From positions 1-53,157 of the forward strand of contig CAKUNE010000006.1 of NCBI GenBank assembly GCA_934668345.1: a stretch of DNA of 53,157 bases, written 5' to 3'. Below, in pieces: positions 32,879-40,909 of this stretch. How positions within the stretch are numbered: the first letter of the stretch is position 1; every line of letters starts with the position of its first letter. The stretch is from an uncultured Collinsella sp. (GTDB lineage Bacteria; Actinomycetota; Coriobacteriia; Coriobacteriales; Coriobacteriaceae). Position numbers and translations under genes: made by a program. The notes under the pieces were generated by a model that saw nothing but the letters and a program-made list of their open reading frames with translations, did no database searches and had not been told where the DNA came from.

Positions 32879-33760
32879 ATGGAGTTTGTTCTTGATAACG
32901 GTTCTATTCGCGTGGCTCTAAGCACAGCAGGCGGATCGTTTACCTCTATTGCGGCTAACGGTCGTGAGTATTTGTGGCAGGGCGACCCGGCGGTGTGGTC
33001 GGGTCAGGCCCCGATCTGCTTTCCCATCTGCGGCGGTCTGCGCGATGGCCGCGCTATGACGCGCGCCGGCCACGAGATCAACCTCGCGCGTCACGGTTTT
33101 GCCCGCAAGCAGGAGTGGAAGCTCGAAGAGCAGGGCGACAGCACGGTTGCGCTGAGCCTGAGCTCTGCCGACCACGCCGAGCTGCTCGAGCAGTATCCGT
33201 ATCCGTTTAAGATCGTTGCGCGCTATACGATCGATGCGACAAAGGTGGCCGTTTCGTACGAGGTGACCAACGAGGGGGCCGAGGGCATGCCGTTCTTTGT
33301 GGGCGGTCACCCCGGTTTTAAGTGCCCGCTCGACGAGGGCGAGTCCTACGACGATTATGAGCTTCGATTTGAGCAACGTGAGGCGGCAGAGCTCTGCACC
33401 GCCGTTCCCTCGACGGGCCTGATTGATGTCGAGCATCGCAGTAAGAACCCGATGGTTGGCCACGATTTGCCGCTCACCCATGAGCTTTTCGACTTTGCCG
33501 AGACCATCTTTGATGTGCTCGAGAGCCGCGTGGTCACGCTGACCAAGAAAACCGAGGACAAGGGCGTGCGCCTGACATTCCCCGGTATGCCGTACCTGAT
33601 TGTGTGGAGCAAGCCCGAGGGCGATTTTGTCGCGGTTGAGCCGTGGGGCGGCCTGTCCACCTGCTCCGACGAGGACGATGTCCTGGAGCACAAGCGCGGC
33701 TGTCTGGTGGCCAAGCCGGGGGAGACCGTCATCCGCGGCTTTGAGATCGAGATTCTATAA
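32879..33760 (+). CDS. lacX: Aldose 1-epimerase family protein, LacX-like
   Basis: 293 residues; AAAGGGAAGG lies 9 nt before ATG. It matches the D-hexose-6-phosphate/aldose epimerase group: ICFPICGGL, RHGFARKQEW, a GGHPGFKCPLDEGE segment with the catalytic His, and VAVEPWGGLSTCSDE with the catalytic Glu. LacX proteins accompany lacABCD in lactococci and probably epimerise galactose-6-P or tagatose-6-P anomers. It is distinct from the GalM enzyme at 16.3 kb. Position between lacB and lacC supports the assignment. Confidence 0.9.
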   Translation: MEFVLDNGSIRVALSTAGGSFTSIAANGREYLWQGDPAVWSGQAPICFPICGGLRDGRAMTRAGHEINLARHGFARKQEWKLEEQGDSTVALSLSSADHAELLEQYPYPFKIVARYTIDATKVAVSYEVTNEGAEGMPFFVGGHPGFKCPLDEGESYDDYELRFEQREAAELCTAVPSTGLIDVEHRSKNPMVGHDLPLTHELFDFAETIFDVLESRVVTLTKKTEDKGVRLTFPGMPYLIVWSKPEGDFVAVEPWGGLSTCSDEDDVLEHKRGCLVAKPGETVIRGFEIEIL

Positions 33761-33816
33761 AGAGCTATCGTATGTTTGGGGTCGCACACATCGTGCCCCG
33801 GAAACAGGAGTTCAAC

Positions 33817-34752
33817 ATGATTTTGACCGTTACCATGAACCCGTCGATTGATACGCGCTATCAGCTCGACAAACTGATCATCGACGATGTGAACCGTGTG
33901 ACGCCCGAAAAGACTGCTGGCGGCAAGGGCCTCAACGTGAGCCGTGTGCTGCTACAGCTGGGCGATGACGTGCTCGCAACCGGTCTGCTCGGCGGCCACA
34001 TGGGTGCCTATATGGCCGAGCTTATGGATGCCGACGGCGTTAAGAACGACTTTGTGCCCATCGCCGGTGAGACGCGCATTTGCCTGAATATTCTGCACGA
34101 GGGTAATCAGACCGAGCTGCTGGAGAGCGGTCCGCAGATCGCCCCGGCCGAGCTCGAGGCCTTTACTGCCAAGTTCGCCGAGCTTGCAGCGAAGGCGGAC
34201 GTTGTGACGCTTTCGGGCTCGCTGCCGCGTGGCGTCGATGCCGGCTACTATGCCGAGCTCGTCAAGATTGCCGAGGAGGCGGGCGCCAAGGTGCTGCTCG
34301 ACACCTCGGGTGCATCGCTGGAGGCCGCGCTGGAGTCCGACGCTAAGCCTGAGCTCGTAAAGCCCAACCTGACCGAGATTAACGGCCTGCTGGGTACGTC
34401 CTTTACGACCGATGATGTCGATGCCCTGCGCGATGCCCTTGCCGCCGATGGCCGCTTTGCCGGTATCCCCTGGGTTGTCGTCTCGATGGGTGCCGCCGGC
34501 TCGGTGGGCTTCCATGAGGGCCGCGCGTTCCGCGCCAAGACGCCCGCGATTGAAGCTGTGAACGCGACGGGTTCCGGCGACTCGACCATCGCCGGCTTTG
34601 CGCATGCCATCGCTGCCGGCGCCGACGATGTCACCGTGCTCAAGACCGCCAACACCTGCGGCAAGCTCAACGCCATGGACCCCAAGACCGGCCACCTGGT
34701 CATGGACCACTGGGACGAGGTCTACAACAGCGTTGTCGTGACTGAGCTGTAG
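33817..34752 (+). CDS. lacC: Tagatose-6-phosphate kinase
   Basis: 311 residues from ATG at 33817, with AGGAG 7 nt upstream; the longer open frame lacks a site. It is a PfkB-family sugar kinase of the LacC/FruK type: ILTVTMNPSIDTRY start, AGGKGLNVSRVL, TLSGSLPRGV, KPNLTEI, and the anion-hole/catalytic motif NATGSGDSTIAGFAHA with catalytic Asp. It makes tagatose-1,6-bisphosphate from LacAB product. 1-phosphofructokinase is the alternative in this family, but the lacABX context makes LacC more likely. Confidence 0.93.
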   Translation: MILTVTMNPSIDTRYQLDKLIIDDVNRVTPEKTAGGKGLNVSRVLLQLGDDVLATGLLGGHMGAYMAELMDADGVKNDFVPIAGETRICLNILHEGNQTELLESGPQIAPAELEAFTAKFAELAAKADVVTLSGSLPRGVDAGYYAELVKIAEEAGAKVLLDTSGASLEAALESDAKPELVKPNLTEINGLLGTSFTTDDVDALRDALAADGRFAGIPWVVVSMGAAGSVGFHEGRAFRAKTPAIEAVNATGSGDSTIAGFAHAIAAGADDVTVLKTANTCGKLNAMDPKTGHLVMDHWDEVYNSVVVTEL

Positions 34753-34753
34753 G

Positions 34754-34779
34754 GTTACGCGGTTTTACCAAACCGCGTA
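34754..34779. terminator. Hairpin after lacC
   Basis: TTACGCGGTTT/AAACCGCGTAA, a perfect 11-bp stem without T-tract. A second terminator follows. Confidence 0.55.
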
Positions 34780-34831
34780 ACGGCTCGACGCTGCGCGGGC
34801 CGCATTTGGACAATCTGATGTTCAACTTCAA

Positions 34832-34863
34832 GGGCGCGACCAGAAGGTCTGCGCCCTTTCGTT
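34832..34863 (+). terminator. Intrinsic terminator downstream of lacC
   Basis: Stem AGGGCGC/GCGCCCT around GACCAGAAGGTCT (itself a small hairpin), then TTCGTTT. Confidence 0.7.
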
Positions 34864-34931
34864 TCACGTCGCCTTGTCTCAAATGCGACCCGCTCGCTGG
34901 CATTGCCAAAACATCGGCGTTTCCGGCGCTT

Positions 34932-35000
34932 GGGGACGTTCCTTTGCGGCAGATAGGGACGTTCCTTTTCTGCCGGCAGTTTGGGACACTCCTTGCGGGG
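34932..35000 (-). repeat. Tandem GGGACGTTCCTT repeats with complementary arms
   Basis: GGGGACGTTCCTTTGCGGCA, TAGGGACGTTCCTTTTCTGC and TTGGGACACTCCTTGCGG follow one another; the GCGGCAGA and TCTGCCGG words can pair. It ends 18 nt from the stop codon of the ATPase gene at 35018, like other GGGAC-core elements found at gene 3' ends here. Confidence 0.6.
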
Positions 35001-35017
35001 CACCCCCCCCACAGCGC

Positions 35018-36319
35018 CTATGCCAGCTTGTCGATTTGCCCAATCTCCCAGAGCGGTATGTTGACGAGCGTGCCCTCGTCTCTATATGCCGCTAACGATG
35101 TTCTCACGCAGCGCTCGAGCTTGAACTTCTCGCAGGCAATCCTCAGGCTCTTTGCTTTGAGATTCTCTGCCGCCTTGACCTCGAGCGGAAGCACGGTCCC
35201 CGCATGGTCGATGGCAAAGTCAGTCTCTGCATTGCCGGAGGAGGATGACCAATACGCGGGAGTTTTGCCTTGGAGCAAAAGCTCCTGTGCGACGTATTGC
35301 TCGGTCAGCGAGCCTTTGAACTCCGTAAAAACGGCGGGCCCGTTCAGAACAATGGCCGGCGAGAGGCCGGAGAGTGCTCCGAGGATGCCGGTGTCGATGC
35401 AGAACAGCTTGAAGCCCGAGAGATCCTCGTAGCTTGTGAGCGGTGCTCTTAGGGCGGAAACACGTGGTACCTTATGAACGATTCCATAGTCCATGAGCCA
35501 CTGGAGGCTTTCCTCAAAATCGCGTGCTCGTGCCCCGGGGCGAAGCGCGCCGTAGATGAACTTCTTGTTTTCCTTTGCGAGCTGGCCGGGAAGGGATTTC
35601 CAAACCAGCCTCATGCGCTCGACGATGCGGGCTGGCGCATGCTTGCCAAAATCGGATTCGTAAGCCTCGATAATCTGCTGCTGAAGCCTGCGGGCCTCGA
35701 TGAAATCGTGGGAGGCGGCGAAAGCGGAGACAACTTCTGGCATGCCACCGACAACGAGGTATTCCTTGAGCAGGCGCTCGAGCTTTTCGGAAACGTTTGC
35801 CAGCAGGTCCATGTTTGCGGCAAGGATGGCATCTGCGAGCGGACCGCCATCGACGGCACGAACGAACTCGACAAACCCCATGGGGCGCATGGTGAGCTGG
35901 TCGATCTTGCCGACGGGGAACGACTCGTTTTCTCGCCGGAGTGCAAGGCCCATATAGGAGCCGGCTGCCACGATATGGTATTCCGGCGCCAGCTCGTTGA
36001 AGTATTTGAGCGAGGTGATGCCGCGTGGCGCTTCTTGGATCTCGTCGAAGATGATGAGTGTGTCCGCCGGCGTTATGGTCTGGCCGCGCAGGAGCTCTAT
36101 CTGGGAGATGATGCGCTTGGGGTCAAGGTTTCCATCGAACAGCGAACGCGCGCCCGGTTCGAGCATAAAGTCAAAACGGATGACGTTTTGATACTGCTGG
36201 CCTGCGAATTCGTTGAGAAGCCAGGTTTTTCCCGTCTGGCGGGCTCCCTTAAGCAGGAGGGGCTTGCGGTTTGCTCTAGATTTCCAAGCGATGAGTTCGT
36301 CCATTAGCTGTCGCTGCAT
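35018..36319 (-). CDS. AAA ATPase with DUF4143 (archaeal-type ATPase family)
   Basis: 433 residues; TAGGAGG precedes ATG. N-terminal AAA domain: Walker A GARQTGKTW (about residues 25-33), Walker B LIIFDEIQEAP, and AAGSYMG sensor. The C-terminal part is DUF4143, with a nuclease-like FTEFKGSLTEQYVAQEL...ETDFAIDHAGTVLPLEVKAAENLKAKSL segment: E, D and E-x-K positions fit a PD-(D/E)xK fold. These proteins are common, mobile and poorly understood. The gene interrupts the lac/gal genes and has 33-bp tandem repeats upstream of its promoter. Confidence 0.92.
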   Translation of the reverse strand: MQRQLMDELIAWKSRANRKPLLLKGARQTGKTWLLNEFAGQQYQNVIRFDFMLEPGARSLFDGNLDPKRIISQIELLRGQTITPADTLIIFDEIQEAPRGITSLKYFNELAPEYHIVAAGSYMGLALRRENESFPVGKIDQLTMRPMGFVEFVRAVDGGPLADAILAANMDLLANVSEKLERLLKEYLVVGGMPEVVSAFAASHDFIEARRLQQQIIEAYESDFGKHAPARIVERMRLVWKSLPGQLAKENKKFIYGALRPGARARDFEESLQWLMDYGIVHKVPRVSALRAPLTSYEDLSGFKLFCIDTGILGALSGLSPAIVLNGPAVFTEFKGSLTEQYVAQELLLQGKTPAYWSSSSGNAETDFAIDHAGTVLPLEVKAAENLKAKSLRIACEKFKLERCVRTSLAAYRDEGTLVNIPLWEIGQIDKLA

Positions 36320-36342
36320 ACTGCCTCCTAACGATCATGGTT

Positions 36343-36348
36343 AGTATA
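36343..36348 (-). promoter_or_regulatory. -10 box of the ATPase gene promoter
   Basis: TATACT on the minus strand, 24 nt before the ATG at 36319. The expected -35 position falls on CGATGG of the first 33-bp repeat, so an activator or repressor bound to the repeats would touch polymerase. Confidence 0.5.
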
Positions 36349-36360
36349 AGACTGTTTTGG

Positions 36361-36450
36361 TTTTTCCATCGAAAAATGTGGGAGTGAACCACGTTTTTCC
36401 ATCGAATAATGTGGGAGATAACCACGTTTTTCCATCGAATAATGTGGTGG
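36361..36450. repeat. Three tandem 33-bp repeats upstream of the ATPase gene
   Basis: Units 36361-36393 and 36394-36426, and a 24-nt partial unit 36427-36450, each begin TTTTTCCATCGA and continue with ATGTGG; the two full units end in AACCACG. Units differ at only a few bases. There are no unique spacers, so it is not CRISPR. Confidence 0.85.
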
Positions 36451-36502
36451 TTTAGGTCGGCACCCGGGGACGTCCCAAATTAGCTACCCTTGCACCAAAA
36501 AC

Positions 36503-36538
36503 GGCGCCCGTCGGCGATGTTGCCGGCGGGCGCCGTTG
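36503..36538 (-). terminator. Intrinsic terminator after galT
   Basis: On the minus strand a stem CGGCGCCCG(C/T)CGGC with its complement, followed by TTTTTGG. Similar to the galM terminator. Confidence 0.82.
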
Positions 36539-36552
36539 TCGTGTGGGGCGGG

Positions 36553-36587
36553 AATGATCCGTTTTCCTTCGTCCCCAAGGGATCATT
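36553..36587 (-). repeat. REP-like palindrome with GGGGAC core (copy 2 of the TGATCC type)
   Basis: On the galT strand: AATGATCC, then CTTGGGGACGAAGG, then GGATCATT. It touches the galT stop codon. The same element and orientation occur at the EIIB stop (15961). Confidence 0.7.
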
Positions 36588-38214
36588 ACAGCGAGTCGAT
36601 GAAGCGCTGCTGGGCGGCGCGGCCGGCTTCATCCCACTTAAAGACGCCGGCGTTGTCGAGCACATGGCCAAACACCACGCCGACCTCCTCGTGCAGGATG
36701 TCGATGGCGTTATCCGCCACCAGCTCATCAGCGCGACGGGCAAAGACGTCCAGGGCCCACGCGGCGTGGCTGCGGCAGAGGTCGTCGCCCTCGAGCGCGG
36801 CGGCAAGGCCGTAGCTTGCGTCGACCTTGGCTGCCAGCAGGTGCTCGCGAACAGCACCGAGCTCGGGAACCAGGCGCGGCGGAAGAATGGCTAGGCCCAT
36901 GACCTCAATCAGGCCAATGTTCTCCTTCTTAATGTGGTGATACTCGGCATGCGGGTGGAACACGCCCAGCGGATGCTCCTCGGTCGTGATGTTGCAGCGA
37001 AGTGCCAGGTAGGCCTCGTAGATCTCGCCGCCGGCGTTGCTGCGGGAGTCCACGCGGCGGATGACGGGCGTCACGGTATTGTGGGCCACGCCGTCGGCCG
37101 TGTGCGCGATGACGCCCACAGACTCGTCGGTCCACTCGCGCCAGGCAAGGATGATCTTCTCGGCGGCATCGAGCAGCTGAACACGATCGTGCGAGCGCAG
37201 GCGCAGCACCGAGAGCGGCCACTGCAGCACGGTGCCGGTGACCTGGTTAAATCCGGGCACGCTAAACTGCGAGACCTCGGCCGCGTGCATCATCGGGAAC
37301 TCGTGCGCGCCACCCTGGAAGTGGTCGTGCGACAGGATCGAGCCGCCCACGATGGGCAGGTCGGCGTTGGAGCCGATAAAGTAGTGCGGGAACAGGTCCA
37401 CAAAGTCGAGCAGGCAGGAGAGACCCTTGCGATCGACGTGCATCGGACGATGCTCGGAGCTCATGGCAATGCAGTGCTCGTTAAAGTACGCGTACGGGCT
37501 GTACTGGAAGCCCCAGCGCTCGCCGTCGAGCTGGATCGGGATAACGCGCAGGTTCTGGCGAGCGGGGTGGGCACCGCCGTCGGCTGCGGCGGAGCGTCCG
37601 GGATAGCCCTCGTTTTCGATGCAGAGCTGGCAGGCAGGATACTTCTCGTCCGTGTTCTTGGCGGCGCCGGCTGCGGCAATGTCGCGCGGGTCCTTCTCTG
37701 GCTTGGACAGGTTGATGGTGATCTCAAGATCGCCCCAGTTGGTGGGGGTGCTCCATTTGATGTTGCGCGCGATGGCGGCGCGGCGCACATAGCCGGCGTC
37801 GCAGCACAGGCCGTAGAACCAGTCGGTCGCGGCGCGGGGCTCGTTGACGCCCATGCGCCCATTGAACTCCTCGTTTACAACCGAAGGCCTCGGCATAAGC
37901 ACGCCCATGATGCGCATGGCGATGCGATCGCGGCCCGACGCCGTGTCCTCGGCGGCGCCGTTGACAACGGCGGCTTCGGAAAGCGCGGCGAGCGTACCCT
38001 CCAGATCAAAGTCGGGGAGGGTATCGGGGTGCAAAAGCGAGATTTTCTCGGTCTGCAGCGCCCAGGTCATGTCGAGCGCGGGGCCCGTGGCGCCGATGCA
38101 CTCCAGAATGGTGTTGTAGGCCCAGATGCGGTCGTCCTGCCCGATCATGGACCGGTGGATGGCGTATTCGATCAGGTTTTGCGTGGCCTCACGCACGTCG
38201 GTCATTACAGCCAT
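36586..38214 (-). CDS. galT: UDP-glucose-hexose-1-phosphate uridylyltransferase (type 2 GalT)
   Basis: 542 residues. It belongs to the larger GalT type found in Gram-positive bacteria. The active site reads LPIVGGSILSHDHFQGG, with catalytic His in SHDH. EHRPMHVDRKGLSCLLDFVDLFPHYFIGSN and EEHPLGVFHPHAEYHHIKKENIGLIEVMG are further landmarks. It exchanges UMP between UDP-glucose and galactose-1-P. The ATG at 38214 overlaps the galK stop by 10 nt and has GGGGG 10 nt upstream; an ATG at 38205 in a TAATG overlap is the alternative. Either way galK-galT are translationally coupled. galE is not in the window. Confidence 0.94.
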   Translation of the reverse strand: MAVMTDVREATQNLIEYAIHRSMIGQDDRIWAYNTILECIGATGPALDMTWALQTEKISLLHPDTLPDFDLEGTLAALSEAAVVNGAAEDTASGRDRIAMRIMGVLMPRPSVVNEEFNGRMGVNEPRAATDWFYGLCCDAGYVRRAAIARNIKWSTPTNWGDLEITINLSKPEKDPRDIAAAGAAKNTDEKYPACQLCIENEGYPGRSAAADGGAHPARQNLRVIPIQLDGERWGFQYSPYAYFNEHCIAMSSEHRPMHVDRKGLSCLLDFVDLFPHYFIGSNADLPIVGGSILSHDHFQGGAHEFPMMHAAEVSQFSVPGFNQVTGTVLQWPLSVLRLRSHDRVQLLDAAEKIILAWREWTDESVGVIAHTADGVAHNTVTPVIRRVDSRSNAGGEIYEAYLALRCNITTEEHPLGVFHPHAEYHHIKKENIGLIEVMGLAILPPRLVPELGAVREHLLAAKVDASYGLAAALEGDDLCRSHAAWALDVFARRADELVADNAIDILHEEVGVVFGHVLDNAGVFKWDEAGRAAQQRFIDSL

Positions 38215-39410
38215 GCCGCGTAAGCCCCCTTATCAGAGATGGCGTAGTGACGGGCGGAGCCCTCGCCCAGCCAGCCATTCATCTTGGTAATGAAGGTGTC
38301 GACCAAATCGAGCGGCACGAAGGCCTGGATGGTGCCGCCAAAGCCGCCGCCATGGATGCGGACGGCGCCGCGGCCGTCGAGCACGTGCTCGGCCAGCGCC
38401 AGGGCATACATGGAGGGCTGCTCGGAGCCCAGCTTGGCAACGACATTCTGCAGGTACATGGCGGAGCTGGCGCCGGACTCGCGCGTCAGGACCAGGAACT
38501 GGTCGATGTCGCCGACGTTAAGAGCCGCCCAGCGCTTGTCGACCAGACCGTTCTCGTACCAGTAGTGAACGGCGCGCAGGCAGGCGCGGTCGCCCAGCTT
38601 GGCGCGCAGCTCGGGGAGCTTGGCGTCAAAGTCGGCAACGTCAACCTCGCACAGACGTGCCTTGCCAAACTCGGCGGCGACGTCCTGCATCTCGCGCGGA
38701 ACGGCGGCGTAGTCGTCGGTGGCGGCCACGTGGTCGGCGCCAACCTTAACGAGCACGAGCGCATAGCCGTGGTCCTCAAAGTTAAGCTCGAGCTTCTGAG
38801 TTTTAGGCTGAGCCTGGTCCTCAAAATCCATGTAGGCAAGGCCGCCCAGGCACACGGCAGCCTGGTCCATCAGGCCGCAGGGCTTGCCGTAGTAGTTGTT
38901 CTCGGTGCGCTGGCTCATCTGCGCGAGCGCGACGGGCTCAATGGCGGGCGCGCCCCAGAGCGTCTCCATGGCGCGGCCGTATGCGGCCTCGACGGCAGCG
39001 GAGCTGGAAAGGCCGCCGCCCGAGGGGACGGAGCAGGTGAAGGCAAAGTCGAAGCCGTGGGGCTCAACGCCCAGGGCTGCGACCTCGTGGGCCATGCCGC
39101 GGACGAGGCTTGCGGACGTGCCCTTCTCAGCCTCCTGAATATCCAGCGTGTCGAGCGTGATCTCAAAGGTGGGGTAGCCCTCGTCGGCAACGCGGACCTT
39201 GTTGGTGTCGGTTGCCACGGCAATGCCGTCGACGGCGACATCGAGCGAGCCGGCGATAACGTGGCCGCCCTCGTGGTCGGTGTGGTTGCCGCTGATCTCG
39301 GAGCGGCCGGGCGCGTGCACGTAGAGCACCTGGCGGCCGCCGATGGGGCCAAACTCCTCCTCAAACAGCTTGGTGAGCGTGGCGAGCGTCTTTTCGTCGG
39401 GGGCGGTCAT
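38205..39410 (-). CDS. galK: Galactokinase
   Basis: 401 residues from ATG at 39410, with AAGGA 6 nt upstream. GHMP kinase fold: the galactokinase signature appears in a variant form, GRSEISGNHTDHEGG (GRVNLIGEHTDYN in enterobacteria), as in related gut Firmicutes and Actinobacteria. The phosphate loop PSGGGLSSSAAVEAA and the C-terminal RIHGGGFGGTIQAF are intact. It makes galactose-1-P from free galactose, and forms an operon with galT. Divergent from LacI3, with a long inverted repeat of GTACGTTAAC sites between. Confidence 0.95.
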   Translation of the reverse strand: MTAPDEKTLATLTKLFEEEFGPIGGRQVLYVHAPGRSEISGNHTDHEGGHVIAGSLDVAVDGIAVATDTNKVRVADEGYPTFEITLDTLDIQEAEKGTSASLVRGMAHEVAALGVEPHGFDFAFTCSVPSGGGLSSSAAVEAAYGRAMETLWGAPAIEPVALAQMSQRTENNYYGKPCGLMDQAAVCLGGLAYMDFEDQAQPKTQKLELNFEDHGYALVLVKVGADHVAATDDYAAVPREMQDVAAEFGKARLCEVDVADFDAKLPELRAKLGDRACLRAVHYWYENGLVDKRWAALNVGDIDQFLVLTRESGASSAMYLQNVVAKLGSEQPSMYALALAEHVLDGRGAVRIHGGGFGGTIQAFVPLDLVDTFITKMNGWLGEGSARHYAISDKGAYAAWL

Positions 39411-39450
39411 GAAGGTCCTTTCTTTGGCGCGAACAGGTGAGTTTTGCGTC

Positions 39451-39536
39451 GTTATGAGTACGTTAACAATTTGAAGCGGCGTGAACTCAGCATCCACGAT
39501 GCCGCACGTTAAGGGCTATGTTAACGTACTCATAAC
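39451..39536. promoter_or_regulatory. Paired operators between galK and lacI3
   Basis: GTTATGAGTACGTTAACA (39451-39468) and its perfect inverse (39519-39536) are 18-nt arms 68 bp apart. Each centres on ACGTTAAC. A third related site TACGTTAACA is near 39645. Probable sites of the LacI3 protein encoded next to them. Confidence 0.78.
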
Positions 39537-39583
39537 ACAACGCATATCACTTTTTGAGAATCTGGTAATCGGTCGAAATTCGG

Positions 39584-39594
39584 CCGTGAACGGT
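39584..39594. promoter_or_regulatory. CCGTGAACGGT motif in the galK/lacI3 region
   Basis: An exact match to the sites at 31561 and 52062, member of the recurring ACCGTTCACGG set. Confidence 0.45.
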
Positions 39595-39748
39595 AGTGCC
39601 GTATGGACTTATAGAGCAGAAGAGCTGCAGCTAGAAAAAGTAGAGTACGTTAACATGCGTCCGACGATAGCGGCCCTCCGCGCGGGCTCTATTTCTGCAC
39701 GGGCCGGTATGCACGCTATTCAGATCTCGCAAGGGTGAAGGTGATCCT

Positions 39749-40780
39749 GTGGCAAGGCGCCCGTCCAACGATACAAGTTCTCGTCCGGTTTCCATGGCCG
39801 ACGTCGCCCGCGCTGCTGGCGTTTCGCAGCAGACGGTTTCGCGCGTCGCCAACGGCCTGCCCAATGTGAACGAGCAGACGCGCCAGCGCGTGCAGGCCGC
39901 CATGCAGGAGCTTGGCTTTCGCCCGAGCTATGCTGGCCGTTCGTTGCGCGACGGTCGCTACCATTCGGTCGGCCTATGCGTCAACGACGTCACCAAGTTT
40001 GGGAATCTGACGATGATCGACGGCATCGCCAGCGCCGCCCGCGAGCACGGCTGTGCCATCACGCTGGTCGAGATGTCCAAGACCGAGGAGTTTTCGCTTG
40101 CCGAGGCCACGCGTCGCATGGCGGCGCTGCCGGTCGATGGCATCATCATCGGCATGAGCCGCATGGCGCCCGACTTCGAGTCTTTTGATCCGCTGCCGGG
40201 AATCGGCACGGTTATCGTCACCATGTATGCGCATCCGCGCGTGACCACGGTCGATTCCGACCATTACGGCTGCTCGCTGTTACTTATGGACCATCTGTTT
40301 GAGCTTGGCCACGAGCAGATTCGATATATCGGCGGCCCGTCCTTCTCGGTGGACGAGCAGTTCCGCCGCGCCGGTTGGCAAGACGCGCTCGAGCGCAGGC
40401 ATATCGAGCCGGTGGAGCCGCTCGAGGGCGACTGGTCTGCCAACAGCGGATACGAGGCCGGCAGGTATCTGGCCGAGCACGACCGCACCATGACGGCGAT
40501 CTATGCGGCAAACGACCAGATGGCAAATGGTGCCATCGCCGCGCTGCGCGATAGCGGCCTGCGCGTGCCCGAGGACGTGAGCGTGGTGGGTGTCGACGAT
40601 TCACTCGACGACTTTGTCGCACACAACGAACTCACGACCGTGCGGTTCAATCTGCATCAGCGTGGACGCGAGGTGTTTGAACATGCGGTTCCCAAGGAGG
40701 GGACGCCGGGCAAGACCGTCGCGATCCGTATCCCCGGCCAGCTCATCGTTCGACATACCACAGCGGCTCCACGCGCGTAG
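39749..40780 (+). CDS. LacI family regulator 3
   Basis: 343 residues from GTG at 39749, with GAAGG upstream. Helix-turn-helix: SMADVARAAGVSQQTVSRVANGLPNVNEQTRQRVQAAMQELGFRPSYAGRSL. The effector domain has PVDGIIIGMSRMAPDF, ELGHEQIRYIGG, YAANDQMANGAIAAL and EDVSVVGVDDSLDD. It shares more residues with LacI2 than with LacI1. Divergent from galK-galT and very probably their regulator through the GTACGTTAAC sites. Confidence 0.92.
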   Translation: MARRPSNDTSSRPVSMADVARAAGVSQQTVSRVANGLPNVNEQTRQRVQAAMQELGFRPSYAGRSLRDGRYHSVGLCVNDVTKFGNLTMIDGIASAAREHGCAITLVEMSKTEEFSLAEATRRMAALPVDGIIIGMSRMAPDFESFDPLPGIGTVIVTMYAHPRVTTVDSDHYGCSLLLMDHLFELGHEQIRYIGGPSFSVDEQFRRAGWQDALERRHIEPVEPLEGDWSANSGYEAGRYLAEHDRTMTAIYAANDQMANGAIAALRDSGLRVPEDVSVVGVDDSLDDFVAHNELTTVRFNLHQRGREVFEHAVPKEGTPGKTVAIRIPGQLIVRHTTAAPRA

Positions 40781-40866
40781 TTTGCGCAGGTAAACGGCGC
40801 GTTGCTGCGTTTGGATAACAAACGGTAAGGATGCCGGCAGATAGCTGTTGGGATGCGGCCGAGTGC

Positions 40867-40893
40867 TATGATAGACGGGTTCTTTTGTCTATC
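40867..40893 (+). promoter_or_regulatory. fprA promoter and leader hairpin
   Basis: TATGAT (40867-40872) is a good -10. Overlapping it, GATAGAC (40870-40876) can pair with GTCTATC (40887-40893) directly before the AGGAGG of fprA. Confidence 0.45.
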
Positions 40894-40909
40894 TAGGAGG
40901 CTTTGCCTG

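Noticed and set aside
36361..36450. CRISPR array
   Set aside because: Three directly abutting 33-bp units without unique spacers, and no cas genes nearby.
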